Counted from the stretch's first letter, positions 34,300-42,821 are shown. The stretch is 64,000 bases of DNA from Streptomyces cellulosae (GCA_014655195.1 BNBH01000027.1:44909-108908), one strand, 5' to 3'. Numbers and translations: made by a program. Notes: generated by a model from the letters alone, not told the origin.

Positions 34300-34950
34300 A
34301 TGCCCGCGGATGCCCACAGGACCAAGGCGGCGCCGGACGCCGGGCGCGCCGGGCCGGCCTCCCCGCTCACTCAGCGGCAGGAGGCGCGGCGGCGGCGCAT
34401 CCTCGAGGCGTGCGCGCGGCTGGCCTCGCGGGGCGGTTTCGACGCGGTGCAGATGCGGGAGGTCGCGGAGTCCTCGCAGGTGGCGCTGGGCACGCTGTAC
34501 CGGTACTTCCCGTCGAAGATCCATCTGCTGGTGGCGACGATGCGGGACCAGCTGGAGCATCTGCACGCGACGCTGCGGAAGAAGCCGCCGGCCGGAGAGA
34601 CGGCGGCGGAACGGGTCGCCGGGACGCTGATGCGGGCGTTCCGCGCACTGCAGCGCGACCCGCTGCTGGCGGACGCGATGGTGAGGGCGCTGACGTTCGC
34701 GGACCGCAGCGTGAGCGCGGAGGTGGAGCAGGTCTTCCGGCGGACGACGGCGATCATCCTGGACGCGACGGACCTGGCCGACCCGACGCCCGAGCAGCTG
34801 TCGGCGGTGCGGGTGATCGGGCACACCTGGCACTCGACGCTGATCACCTGGCTGTCGGGGCGGGCCTCCATCGAGCAGGTGGGCGTGGACATCGAAACGG
34901 TGTGCCGGCTGATCGACCTGACGGCTCCGCCGCGTCACGGGAACACCTGA
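34300..34950 (+). CDS. kstR: KstR-like TetR-family repressor
   Basis: 216 residues from ATG 34300. The alignment by eye to mycobacterial KstR is strong along the whole length: RRRRILEACARLASRGGFDA, VQMREVAESSQVALGTLYRY, FPSKIHLLVATM, RALQRDPLLADAMVRALTFA, SAEVEQVFRRT, TWHSTLITWLSGRAS. KstR represses steroid-catabolism genes and is released by a steroid acyl-CoA. Here the neighbour is a glycosyltransferase operon and not a cholesterol regulon, so the ligand may be another acyl-CoA. A matching operator in the divergent region supports autoregulation and control of the operon. The symbol is by homology. Confidence 0.87.
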   Translation: MPADAHRTKAAPDAGRAGPASPLTQRQEARRRRILEACARLASRGGFDAVQMREVAESSQVALGTLYRYFPSKIHLLVATMRDQLEHLHATLRKKPPAGETAAERVAGTLMRAFRALQRDPLLADAMVRALTFADRSVSAEVEQVFRRTTAIILDATDLADPTPEQLSAVRVIGHTWHSTLITWLSGRASIEQVGVDIETVCRLIDLTAPPRHGNT

Positions 34951-34961
34951 CGAAATTTTCG
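34951..34961. promoter_or_regulatory. Xylanase-type operator, distal copy
   Basis: CGAAATTTTCG palindrome right after the kstR stop, ~240 bp before the xylanase start. It resembles the CGAAAnTTTCG element described upstream of Streptomyces lividans xylanase genes. A LacI-like palindrome GAAAGCGCTTCC overlaps its last base (34961-34972). Confidence 0.65.
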
Positions 34962-35094
34962 AAAGCGCTTCCGTCCCGAGTCACTCAGCCCTCCCACCGG
35001 CCACTCTTCGGCTGACCTGGCATTCGGTGTGCGTGAACGGTTGACCACCCGTTCCGCCCTCCGTATCGTCACCGCAGCAATTCGGAGCCGAGTC

Positions 35095-35105
35095 CGAAAT
35101 TTTCG
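35095..35105. promoter_or_regulatory. Xylanase-type operator, proximal copy
   Basis: Second exact CGAAATTTTCG, ~98 bp before the xylanase ATG and 144 bp from the first copy. Two identical 11-bp palindromes flanking one promoter region suggest cooperative repression by a LacI-type sugar regulator. Confidence 0.68.
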
Positions 35106-35202
35106 CACCGCAGCGTCAACCGCGAGCAGTGTCATCAGCGCCACCCCCACCGCACCACGCTCACCCGATCCGCACCATGGGACCCGCCGGAGAAGGGATG
35201 AC

Positions 35203-36615
35203 ATGCGCATGATCAGAAAGGGAACGACAGAGCCACGCGGGAGAGCCGGGGGCGCCGTCCCCCGCGCGCGGCGCGGGCTGCGCGCCGCGCTCAGCGCCGC
35301 CACCACCGCCCTGTTGACAGCCGGCGCCCTCGCCGCGCTTCCCCAGGGCGCCGCGCACGCCGCCGACAGCCTGGGCGCCGCCGCGGCCGAGAAGGGCCGC
35401 TACTTCGGCGCCGCCGTCGCCGCGAACCACCTCGGCGAGGCGCAGTACGCGGCCACCCTGAACCGCGAGTTCAGCTCGGTGACACCCGAGAACGAGATGA
35501 AGTGGGACGCCCTCGAACCGAGCCGGGGCTCCTTCAGCTTCAGCCGCGCGGACCAGATCGTCGGTCACGCCAAGGGCCAGGGCATGTCCGTCCGCGGGCA
35601 CACGCTGGTCTGGCACTCGCAACTTCCGGGCTGGGTCTCCCAGTTGGGCGCGAGCGACCTGCGCACGGCGATGAACAACCACATCACCCAGGTGATGACC
35701 CACTACAAGGGCGAGATCCACTCCTGGGACGTGGTCAACGAGGCGTTCCAGGACGGCGGCAGCGGCGCCCGGCGCTCCTCGCCCTTCCAGGACAAGCTGG
35801 GCGACGGCTTCATCGAGGAGGCGTTCCGCACCGCCCGCGCGGCCGACCCCAACGCCAAGCTCTGCTACAACGACTACAACACGGACGGCGTCAACGCGAA
35901 GAGCAATGCCGTCTACACCATGGTCAGGGACTTCAAGGCCCGGGGCGTGCCGATCGACTGCGTCGGCTTCCAGTCGCACTTCAACCCCAACTCCCCCGTC
36001 CCGTCCGACTACCAGGCCAACCTCCAGCGGTTCGCGGACCTCGGCGTGGACGTCCAGATCACCGAGCTGGACATCGAGGGCTCGGGCCAGGCCCAGGCCG
36101 CCGACTACGGCAACGTCGTGCGCGCCTGCCTGGCGGTGAGCCGCTGCACCGGCATCACGGTGTGGGGGATCCCGGACAAGTACTCGTGGCGGTCGAGCGG
36201 CACCCCGCTGCTGTTCGACGACAACTACAACAAGAAGCCCGCGTACGACGCCGTGCTGAGCGCGCTGGGCGGCACCCCCGGCGACCCGGGGGACCCCGGT
36301 GACCCGGGCGACCCGAATGCGGCCTGCTCCGCCGCCTACACCACGTCCGAGCAGTGGAACGGCGGCTACAACGGCAGGGTGACCATCACCGCGGGCAGCG
36401 CGCCGATCGCCGGGTGGACCGTGACGCTCACCCTGGGCTCGTCGCAGCAGGTGGTCTCCGTGTGGAACGGGTCACCCAGCTACAACGGCAACGTGATGAC
36501 CGTCCGCTCCACCTGGAACGGCTCGCTGGCGGCCGGCGCCTCGACCAGCTTCGGCTTCACCGTCAACGGCTCCTCCTCGTCCCCGCCGCAGATCGGCGCC
36601 TGCACCGCCTCCTGA
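35203..36615 (+). CDS. Secreted endo-1,4-beta-xylanase, GH10 with C-terminal CBM2
   Basis: 470 residues from ATG 35203 (GGAGAAGGG upstream). The signal peptide (~1-53, cleavage after AHA) has a long basic n-region with RARRGLR, so Tat export is possible. The GH10 barrel (~55-355) has acid/base Glu180 in SWDVVNEAF and nucleophile Glu288 in VQITELDIEG. A GDPGDPGDPGDPN linker leads to a CBM2 (~368-470; ACSAAYTTSEQWNGGYNGRV, GWTVTLTLGSSQQVVSVWNG, exposed Trp, terminal Cys pair). It hydrolyses xylan backbones outside the cell. Palindromic CGAAATTTTCG operators lie upstream. Confidence 0.96.
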   Translation: MRMIRKGTTEPRGRAGGAVPRARRGLRAALSAATTALLTAGALAALPQGAAHAADSLGAAAAEKGRYFGAAVAANHLGEAQYAATLNREFSSVTPENEMKWDALEPSRGSFSFSRADQIVGHAKGQGMSVRGHTLVWHSQLPGWVSQLGASDLRTAMNNHITQVMTHYKGEIHSWDVVNEAFQDGGSGARRSSPFQDKLGDGFIEEAFRTARAADPNAKLCYNDYNTDGVNAKSNAVYTMVRDFKARGVPIDCVGFQSHFNPNSPVPSDYQANLQRFADLGVDVQITELDIEGSGQAQAADYGNVVRACLAVSRCTGITVWGIPDKYSWRSSGTPLLFDDNYNKKPAYDAVLSALGGTPGDPGDPGDPGDPNAACSAAYTTSEQWNGGYNGRVTITAGSAPIAGWTVTLTLGSSQQVVSVWNGSPSYNGNVMTVRSTWNGSLAAGASTSFGFTVNGSSSSPPQIGACTAS

Positions 36616-36630
36616 CCCCCACCCCTCCCC

Positions 36631-36665
36631 TCGGCCCGCACCCGCCCCGCACGGGTGCGGGCCGA
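36631..36665 (+). terminator. Terminator after the xylanase gene
   Basis: Perfect 14-bp stem TCGGCCCGCACCCG / CGGGTGCGGGCCGA with a 7-nt loop. Confidence 0.88.
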
Positions 36666-36764
36666 CCCCTGGGTGCCGTGACCCCCGTCACCTCGGGCCT
36701 GTGTGCCTCTCCTCGCGCACGCGGCCGCCCCGGACGCCCGTTCTACGGGCGGGTAGAGTGGCCG

Positions 36765-36875
36765 CGTCGTATCACAGCCGTACGGGGGGAAGCCGGTGCG
36801 AATCCGGCGCTGACCCGCAACCGTGAGCCGTCGTGGAGACGGTGAGCCGGAATGCCCCGCACGGATCGTGACCGG
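36765..36875 (+). promoter_or_regulatory. Cobalamin (B12) riboswitch
   Basis: Contains the conserved core GGGGGAAGCCGGTGCGAATC, then CGGCGCTGACCCGCAACCGT (the B12 box region), then GAGCCGGAATGCCCC. A hairpin GTGCCCG/CGGGCAC at 36881-36910 may act as expression platform, ~80 bp before the first gene. Adenosylcobalamin binding normally turns such genes off, which fits an uptake operon. Confidence 0.95.
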
Positions 36876-36987
36876 CTCACGTGCCCGGCAGCCCGCCGGC
36901 GCACGGGCACCGTCGAGGTATACGGAGCCGAGCCGCCGGGGTGTCCCGCGCTGCCCGGCCCTCTTCAGGGAGAGGCACCCGCCCGTC

Positions 36988-38205
36988 ATGAACGTCCGCC
37001 GCAGCGCAGCGGTGCTCGCCGCCGTCGCCGTCCTCGGCGCCGCCGCACCGGCAGCAGCCGACTCGTCCCCGTCGCCTTCCCCGCAGCCGCTGCCGTCCGC
37101 GCTGTACGGGGACGCCGACCCGCAGTACGACGGGGTGTGGCGCCAGTCGCTCGCCCTGCTCGCCCAGCACGCCGCGGGCGCCGAGCCGCCGAAGGCCGCC
37201 GTCGGCTGGCTGACCGGCCAGCAGTGCGCCGACGGCTCGTTCGCGCCGTTCCGCGCCGACCCGTCCGCCGCGTGCGACGCGAAGACCATGGTCGACACCA
37301 ACCAGACCGCCGCCGCCGTGCAGGCGCTCGCCGCGCTCGGCGGCCACGACGCCGTCACGGACAAGGCCGTCGGCTGGCTGAAGTCGGTGCAGAACAAGGA
37401 CGGCGGCTGGGGCTACACGGCGGGCTCTCCCAGCGACACCAACTCCACCTCCGTCGTCGTCGGCGCGCTCGCCGCCGCGGGCGAGAAGCCGGGCGAGGTG
37501 CGGAAGGGCGGCAAGTCCCCCTACGACGCGCTGCTCGGCCTCGAACTGCCCTGCACCGGCAAGGGCGCGGGCGCCTTCGCGTACCAGCCGGAGAAGGACG
37601 GCTCGCTGACCGCCAACGCCGACGCGACGGCCGCGGGCGTGCTCGGCGCGCTCGGCAAGGGCCTGCTGGTCGAGCCCGGCAAGGGCGACGGCGCCCCGGC
37701 CAAGTGCGTGAAGGCGGCCACCCCGGAGCAGGCCGCCGCGAACGGCGCCGCCCACCTGGCCGGCGAACTCGCCGCCAAGGGCCACCTGCTCGCCGCGACG
37801 CCGGGCGCCGAGGACCAGCCCGACGTCGGCAACACCGCCGACGCGGTGGTCGCGCTCGCCGCGTCGGGCGACACGGCGCAGGCGGAGAAGTCGTACGCCT
37901 GGCTGGAGAAGAACGCCGCCGGCTGGGCCGCGCAGAGCGGGCCCGCCGCGTACGCGCAGCTGATCCTCGCCGCCCACGCGACCGGCGCGGACCCGCGCGA
38001 CTTCGGCGGCACGGACCTGGTGAAGCAGCTCCAGGCCGCAGGCCCGGCCGCCCCCGAGAAGACCACGAAGGCGACGGAGAAGGCCGAGGACGAGAAGGAC
38101 TCGGACTCCCCGTTCGGCGTCTGGTGGTTCGTCGGCGTCTGCCTGGTCGCCGGCATCGGCATCGGCTTCCTGATCAGCAACCGCACCAAGAGGCAGCAGC
38201 CGTGA
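36988..38205 (+). CDS. Extracytoplasmic alpha/alpha-toroid protein of the B12-regulated ECF operon (transcobalamin-like)
   Basis: 405 residues: signal peptide (~1-25, AAAPAAADS), a helical-repeat domain, then a C-terminal anchor (~377-397, WWFVGVCLVAGIGIGFLI) with a basic tail. Repeats KAAVGWLTGQQCADGSFAPF, DKAVGWLKSVQNKDGGWGYT and YAWLEKNAAGWAAQSGP are the QxxDGGW type seen in prenyltransferase toroids and in the alpha domain of transcobalamin and intrinsic factor. It is led by a cobalamin riboswitch and coupled to an ECF transporter. I infer that it captures corrinoid at the outer face of the membrane. GGGAGAGG lies upstream of the ATG. Confidence 0.82.
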   Translation: MNVRRSAAVLAAVAVLGAAAPAAADSSPSPSPQPLPSALYGDADPQYDGVWRQSLALLAQHAAGAEPPKAAVGWLTGQQCADGSFAPFRADPSAACDAKTMVDTNQTAAAVQALAALGGHDAVTDKAVGWLKSVQNKDGGWGYTAGSPSDTNSTSVVVGALAAAGEKPGEVRKGGKSPYDALLGLELPCTGKGAGAFAYQPEKDGSLTANADATAAGVLGALGKGLLVEPGKGDGAPAKCVKAATPEQAAANGAAHLAGELAAKGHLLAATPGAEDQPDVGNTADAVVALAASGDTAQAEKSYAWLEKNAAGWAAQSGPAAYAQLILAAHATGADPRDFGGTDLVKQLQAAGPAAPEKTTKATEKAEDEKDSDSPFGVWWFVGVCLVAGIGIGFLISNRTKRQQP

Positions 38206-38855
38206 TCCGCCGCGTCACCGTGCTGTTCCTGGCCGCGCTCCTGCCCCTCCTCGCGGGCGCCGGCCAGGCCCAGGCCGCCGGGTACCGCTACTGGTCCTTC
38301 TGGGAGCGGGACGGCTCGGCGTGGACGTACGCCACCGTGGGCCCGTCGCTGGCGCGGCCCGCGGACGGCGATGTGCAGGGCTTCCGCTTCTCGGTCAGCG
38401 AGGACTCCGGCGACGCCGCCAAGCCGCGCGGCACCGCGGACTTCGACGCCGTCTGCGCGAAGACGCCCGCGAAGGACGGCACCAAGCGGGTGGCGCTGGT
38501 GATCGACTTCGGCACGCCCGCCGACGCCCCGTCCGGGGAGCAGCCGCCGGCCGGCCGCACGGCCTGCGCGCAGGTGGCCGAGGACGCCACGACGGCGGAG
38601 GCGCTGGCCTCGGTCGCGAAGCCGCTGCGCTACGACAGCAACGCCCTGCTGTGCGCGATCACCGGCTACCCGGCGAAGGGCTGCGGCGAGCAGATCGCCG
38701 TGGACGGGAAGGACTCCGTCTCCTCCACCGAGGCCGAAGAGTCGTCCGCGCAGGACGAGGGCGGCTCCGGGCCCTCCGTGGGGCTGATCGCGGGCGCGGC
38801 GGCGGTGCTCCTGCTGGGTGCGGCGGCCGTGTGGCAGGTCCGTCGCCGTGCGTGA
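38202..38855 (+). CDS. Membrane-anchored extracytoplasmic protein of the B12 operon
   Basis: 217 residues, GTG overlapping the previous stop (GTGA). A signal peptide (~1-26, QAQAA) precedes a mature domain with AGYRYWSFWERDGSAWTYAT, GFRFSVSEDSGDAA and four cysteines (DAVCAKTP, RTACAQVAE, LLCAITG, KGCGEQIA). A short acidic linker follows, then a C-terminal helix (VGLIAGAAAVLLLGAAAVW) and RRRA. No named family is recognised. Size and position suggest a beta-domain partner of the toroid protein, together mimicking the two-domain layout of eukaryotic B12 carriers (inference). Confidence 0.72.
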   Translation: MIRRVTVLFLAALLPLLAGAGQAQAAGYRYWSFWERDGSAWTYATVGPSLARPADGDVQGFRFSVSEDSGDAAKPRGTADFDAVCAKTPAKDGTKRVALVIDFGTPADAPSGEQPPAGRTACAQVAEDATTAEALASVAKPLRYDSNALLCAITGYPAKGCGEQIAVDGKDSVSSTEAEESSAQDEGGSGPSVGLIAGAAAVLLLGAAAVWQVRRRA

Positions 38856-40032
38856 GGCACGCGGCTCCGGGGGTCCGGGCCTCGCCCGGCCGCGCCCGGA
38901 GCGGAAGACGCCGCCCGTCGGCGTCCCCGCCCCGCGCTCCCGCCGCGCCCAGCTCCACCCCGGCGCGTGGTGGCTGTGGGCGCTCGCCCTGGGCACCGCG
39001 GCCACCCGCACCACCAACCCGCTGCTGCTCGCCCTGCTGATCACCGTCTCCGGGTACGTCGTGGCCGTCCGCCGCCCGCACACGCCGTGGGCCCGCTCCT
39101 ACGGCGCCTTCGTGAAGCTCGCCGCCGCCGTGCTGCTGCTGCGGCTGGCCTTCGCGGTCGTCCTGGGCTCGCCGATCCCCGGCACCCACACGCTGTTCAC
39201 GCTGCCGGAGGTGCCGCTGCCCGACTGGGCGCAGGGCATCCGCCTGGGCGGCCGGGTCACCGCGGAGGGCCTCACCTTCGCCCTGTACGACGCGCTGCGG
39301 CTGGCCGCGCTGCTGATCTGCGTGGGCGCCGCGAACGCCCTCGCCAGCCCGTCCCGCCTGCTGAAGTCGCTGCCCGGCGCCCTGTACGAGCTGGGCGTGG
39401 CCGTGGTGGTGGCGCTGACCTTCGCGCCGAACCTGATCGCCGACGTACGGCGGCTGCGCGCCGCCCGCCGGCTGCGGGGCCGCCCCGACAAGGGCGTGCG
39501 CGGTCTGGTGCAGGTGGGGTTGCCGGTCCTGGAGGGCGCGCTGGAGCGGTCGGTGTCGCTGGCCGCCGCGATGGACGCGCGCGGGTACGGCCGTACCGCC
39601 GAGGTGCCCGACGCCGTGCGGCGCACCACCGCCGCCCTCACGCTCGGCGGTCTGCTGGGCGTGTGCGCGGGGACGTACGGGCTGCTCACCGCGGCGGGCG
39701 GCGGTTACGGGCTGCCCGTGCTGCTGGCCGGTCTCGCGTCGGCGCTCGCGGGTCTGTGGCTCGGCGGGCGGCGCACCCTGCGCACCCGCTACCGCCCCGA
39801 TCCGTGGGACGCCCGCGCCTGGCTGGTCACCGCGTCCGGCGTGGCCGTGGCGGCCCTCATGATCCTGGCCGGCTCGCTGGACCCCGGGGCGCTCAACCCC
39901 GGTGTGGTCCCGCTGGAGCCGCCCACCCTGCCCCTGTGGCCGGCGGCGGCCGTGCTGCTCGGTCTGCTGCCCGCCTTCGTCACCCCCGCCCCCGAGGCGG
40001 CCCGCGACCCCCGCAAGGAGCCGACGACGTGA
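38848..40032 (+). CDS. ECF transporter transmembrane (T) component, CbiQ-like
   Basis: 394 residues from GTG 38848, overlapping the previous gene by 8 bp. EcfT helices are clear (WWLWALALGTAATRTTNPLL, FVKLAAAVLLLRLAFAVVLG, LRLAALLICVGAANALASPS). The coupling-helix motifs that contact the ATPases are present: RRLRAARRLRGRP and SLAAAMDARGYGRT (A-R-G type). The C-terminal ~130 residues add further helices. It links the S component to the EcfA ATPases. Confidence 0.9.
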   Translation: MREARGSGGPGLARPRPERKTPPVGVPAPRSRRAQLHPGAWWLWALALGTAATRTTNPLLLALLITVSGYVVAVRRPHTPWARSYGAFVKLAAAVLLLRLAFAVVLGSPIPGTHTLFTLPEVPLPDWAQGIRLGGRVTAEGLTFALYDALRLAALLICVGAANALASPSRLLKSLPGALYELGVAVVVALTFAPNLIADVRRLRAARRLRGRPDKGVRGLVQVGLPVLEGALERSVSLAAAMDARGYGRTAEVPDAVRRTTAALTLGGLLGVCAGTYGLLTAAGGGYGLPVLLAGLASALAGLWLGGRRTLRTRYRPDPWDARAWLVTASGVAVAALMILAGSLDPGALNPGVVPLEPPTLPLWPAAAVLLGLLPAFVTPAPEAARDPRKEPTT

Positions 40033-41693
40033 TCCGCTTCGAGAACGTGTCGGTGACCTACGACGGCGCGGCCCGGCCCGCCGTGCGGGACGTCGACCTG
40101 GAGGTCCCCGAGGGCGAACTGGTGCTGGTGGTGGGCCCGTCCGGGGTCGGCAAGTCGACGGTGCTGGGCGCGGTCAGCGGCCTGGTGCCGCACTTCACCG
40201 GCGGCACCCTGCACGGCCGGGTGACGGTCGCGGGCCGCGACACCCGCACCCACAAGCCGCGCGAACTCGCCGACGTGGTGGGCACGGTGGGCCAGGACCC
40301 GCTGTCCCACTTCGTGACGGACACGGTCGAGGACGAACTCGCCTACGGCATGGAGTCGCTGGGTCTGCCGCCGGACGTGATGCGCCGCCGCGTCGAGGAG
40401 ACCCTGGACCTGCTGGGCCTGGCCGACCTGCGGGACCGGCACATCTCCACGCTGTCCGGCGGCCAGCAGCAGCGGGTCGCCATCGGCTCGGTCCTCACCC
40501 CGCATCCGAAGGTGCTGGTCCTGGACGAGCCGACGTCCGCCCTGGACCCCGCGGCCGCCGAGGAGGTCCTCGCGGTCCTCCAGCGCCTGGTGCACGACCT
40601 GGGCACCACGGTCCTGATGGCCGAGCACCGCCTGGAGCGTGTCGTGCAGTACGCCGACCAGGTCGTGCTGCTGCCGGGCCCCGGCGAGCGGCCCCGGATG
40701 GGCGCCCCGGCGGAGGTCATGGCGGTGTCCCCGGTGTGCCCGCCGGTGGTGGAGCTGGGCCGCCTGGCCGGGTGGTCCCCGCTGCCCCTGACGGTCCGCG
40801 ACGCCCGCCGCAGGGCGGCCCCGCTGCGGGAACGGCTGGAGGGGAGGCAGCCCGAGCGGGACACGGCCGCCCCTGGGACGGCTCCCCCGGCGAGGCGTCT
40901 CTTCGGGCGCGCGAGGAAGCAGGACGACGGTACTCCGGAGCCGGTGGCCGAGGTGCTGTCCCTCGCCGTGCGCCGTGACCGGGTGCGGGCGTTGACCCGG
41001 GTGGACCTCACGGTGTCGCCCGGCGAGACGGTCGCGCTCATGGGCCGCAACGGCGCCGGCAAGTCGACGCTGCTCGGCGCGCTGGTGGGGCTGGTCGCCC
41101 CGTCGTCCGGGTCGGTCCGCACCGGCGGCGCGGTCCCGCACCGCACCCGCCCCCGCGATCTGGTCCGCAAGGTCGGCCTGGTCCCGCAGGAGCCGCGCGA
41201 CCTGCTGTACGCGGACACGGTCGCTGCGGAGTGCGCGGCCGCCGACAAGGACGCCGAGGCGGAGCCCGGCACCTGCCGCGCGCTGCTCGGCGAACTGCTG
41301 CCGTCGGTCGCCGACGACGCCCACCCCCGCGACCTGTCCGAGGGGCAGCGGCTCACGCTCGCCCTCGCCGTGGTGCTCACCGCGCGGCCGCCCCTGCTGC
41401 TGCTCGACGAACCGACGCGCGGCCTGGACTACGCGGCGAAGGCCCGGCTGACGGCGATCCTGCGCCGGCTGGCCGCCGAGGGCCACGCCATCGTCATGGC
41501 CACCCACGACGTGGAGCTGGCGGCGGAACTGGCGCACCGGGTGGTGCTGCTCGCCGAGGGCGAGGTGATCGCGGACGGCCCGTCGGCGGAAGTGGTCGTG
41601 GCGTCCCCGGCGTTCGCCCCGCAGGTGGCGAAGATCCTGGCGCCGCAGCCCTGGCTCACGGTCGCCCAGGTGAAGGAGGCACTGGAGTCATGA
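40029..41693 (+). CDS. Fused double ECF ATPase (EcfA-EcfA')
   Basis: 554 residues, GTGA overlap with ecfT. Domain 1: Walker A GPSGVGKST (~residues 38-46), Q-loop VGQDPLSHF, signature LSGGQQQRVAIG, Walker B VLVLDEPTSALDP, H-loop MAEHRLERV. After a ~70-residue linker domain 2 has Walker A GRNGAGKST, Q-loop VPQEPRDLL, signature LSEGQRLTLAL (a weaker LSEGQ), Walker B LLLLDEPTRGLDY and MATHDVELA. Fusion of both ATPases in one chain is common in actinobacterial ECF systems. It powers uptake by the adjacent T and S proteins. Confidence 0.94.
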   Translation: MIRFENVSVTYDGAARPAVRDVDLEVPEGELVLVVGPSGVGKSTVLGAVSGLVPHFTGGTLHGRVTVAGRDTRTHKPRELADVVGTVGQDPLSHFVTDTVEDELAYGMESLGLPPDVMRRRVEETLDLLGLADLRDRHISTLSGGQQQRVAIGSVLTPHPKVLVLDEPTSALDPAAAEEVLAVLQRLVHDLGTTVLMAEHRLERVVQYADQVVLLPGPGERPRMGAPAEVMAVSPVCPPVVELGRLAGWSPLPLTVRDARRRAAPLRERLEGRQPERDTAAPGTAPPARRLFGRARKQDDGTPEPVAEVLSLAVRRDRVRALTRVDLTVSPGETVALMGRNGAGKSTLLGALVGLVAPSSGSVRTGGAVPHRTRPRDLVRKVGLVPQEPRDLLYADTVAAECAAADKDAEAEPGTCRALLGELLPSVADDAHPRDLSEGQRLTLALAVVLTARPPLLLLDEPTRGLDYAAKARLTAILRRLAAEGHAIVMATHDVELAAELAHRVVLLAEGEVIADGPSAEVVVASPAFAPQVAKILAPQPWLTVAQVKEALES

Positions 41694-42538
41694 GCGCCCC
41701 CGCCACCCCCGCACGGCCCGTGGACCGCCAGGCCCGCGCCCTGCGCCTCGGCCCCCGCACCTGGCTGGCACTGGCCCTGGTGAGCGCGGTGGGCGTGGCC
41801 GGCTTCGGCTGGCCGTTCCTCGCCCCGCCCGACTCGGCGGTCAACGCGCACGAGGGCGACGCGCCGTGGCTGTTCGCGGGGCTGCTCGTGCTGCTGGTGG
41901 CCGTGGTGGCGGCGGCCCTGTCGGAGTCCGACCTGGGCGCGAAGGCGGTGGCGATGCTCGGCGTCCTCGCGGCGGCGGGCGCGGCCCTGCGCCCCGTCGG
42001 CGCGGGCACGGCGGGCCTGGAGCCCATGTTCTTCCTGATGGTGCTCAGCGGCCGGGTCCTCGGCCCCGGGTTCGGCTTCGCCCTGGGCTCGGTGACGATG
42101 TTCGCGTCCGCGCTGCTCACCGGCGGGGTGGGGCCCTGGCTGCCGTTCCAGATGCTGGCGATGGGCTGGTTCACCATGGGCGCCGGCTTCCTGCCGGGCC
42201 CGGACCGGCTGCGGGGCCGCCTGGAGGTGTGGATGCTCGCCGTCTACGGCTTCCTGGCCGCCTTCGCCTACGGCACGGTGATGAACCTGGCGGGCTGGAC
42301 CTTCATGAGCTCGCTCGCGTCGAACATCGCCTTCGACGGCGACGACCCGGTGTCCGCCAACCTGGCCCGCTTCGTCGCGTACTGCCTGGCCACCTCCCTC
42401 GGCTGGGACCTGGGGCGGGCCGTGATCACGGTGGTGCTGACGCTGACGGCCGGCGCGACGGTGCTGCGGGCGCTGCGCCGCGCCACCCGCAGGGCCGCCT
42501 TCGAGGCGCCGGTCACCTTCGACGACGCCCCTCGGTAG
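41690..42538 (+). CDS. ECF transporter substrate-binding (S) component, probably for cobalamin
   Basis: 282 residues, ATGA overlap with the ATPase gene. About six or seven hydrophobic helices (TWLALALVSAVGVAGFGWPF, LFAGLLVLLVAVVAAALSES, FFLMVLSGRVLGPGFGFALG, FQMLAMGWFTMGAGFLP). The FALGSVTMFASALLTGGVGP segment matches the ABC-ATPase-facing AxxxA-like helix of S components. Specificity for cobalamin is inferred from the riboswitch and the operon, similar in concept to CbrT. It is the last gene of the five-gene operon. Confidence 0.86.
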   Translation: MSAPATPARPVDRQARALRLGPRTWLALALVSAVGVAGFGWPFLAPPDSAVNAHEGDAPWLFAGLLVLLVAVVAAALSESDLGAKAVAMLGVLAAAGAALRPVGAGTAGLEPMFFLMVLSGRVLGPGFGFALGSVTMFASALLTGGVGPWLPFQMLAMGWFTMGAGFLPGPDRLRGRLEVWMLAVYGFLAAFAYGTVMNLAGWTFMSSLASNIAFDGDDPVSANLARFVAYCLATSLGWDLGRAVITVVLTLTAGATVLRALRRATRRAAFEAPVTFDDAPR

Positions 42539-42821
42539 GGGTGCGTGCGCGCCCTGTAGGTGAGGCGGTGAAGCACCCCACATGACCGGCGTCACATACG
42601 AAGACGGGCCGTAGAGGGGCCGCGCGTCCACTTAGGGCCATCGCGCACCAAAACGGACGTTGCGGACGGGAGGGTACGAACACCTCCGACCATCGGTAGT
42701 AAAAGGGACCTTTGCGGGTGATCCGGGGATTTGCTTCTGTGGAGCAGTCGCCAGGCGCCGACGTATGCCCCCGCCGCACGGCGGGGCCGCGACTCCCCTG
42801 CTTCCGACCGAAAGGCCGCCT
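42539..42821 (+). promoter_or_regulatory. Long leader of the lytic transglycosylase gene
   Basis: 283 bp without a gene. It has a moderately AT-rich patch (CGGTAGTAAAAGGGACCTTT, 42694-42713), a GGGTGATCCGGGGATTTGC block and a strong local hairpin CCCCGCCGCACGGCGGGG around 42770-42787. Streptomyces cell-wall-hydrolase genes of the rpfA/swlA group are known to carry riboswitch-like leaders (ydaO, c-di-AMP). This leader has the right size, but I cannot align the full ydaO core by eye. Confidence 0.42.
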
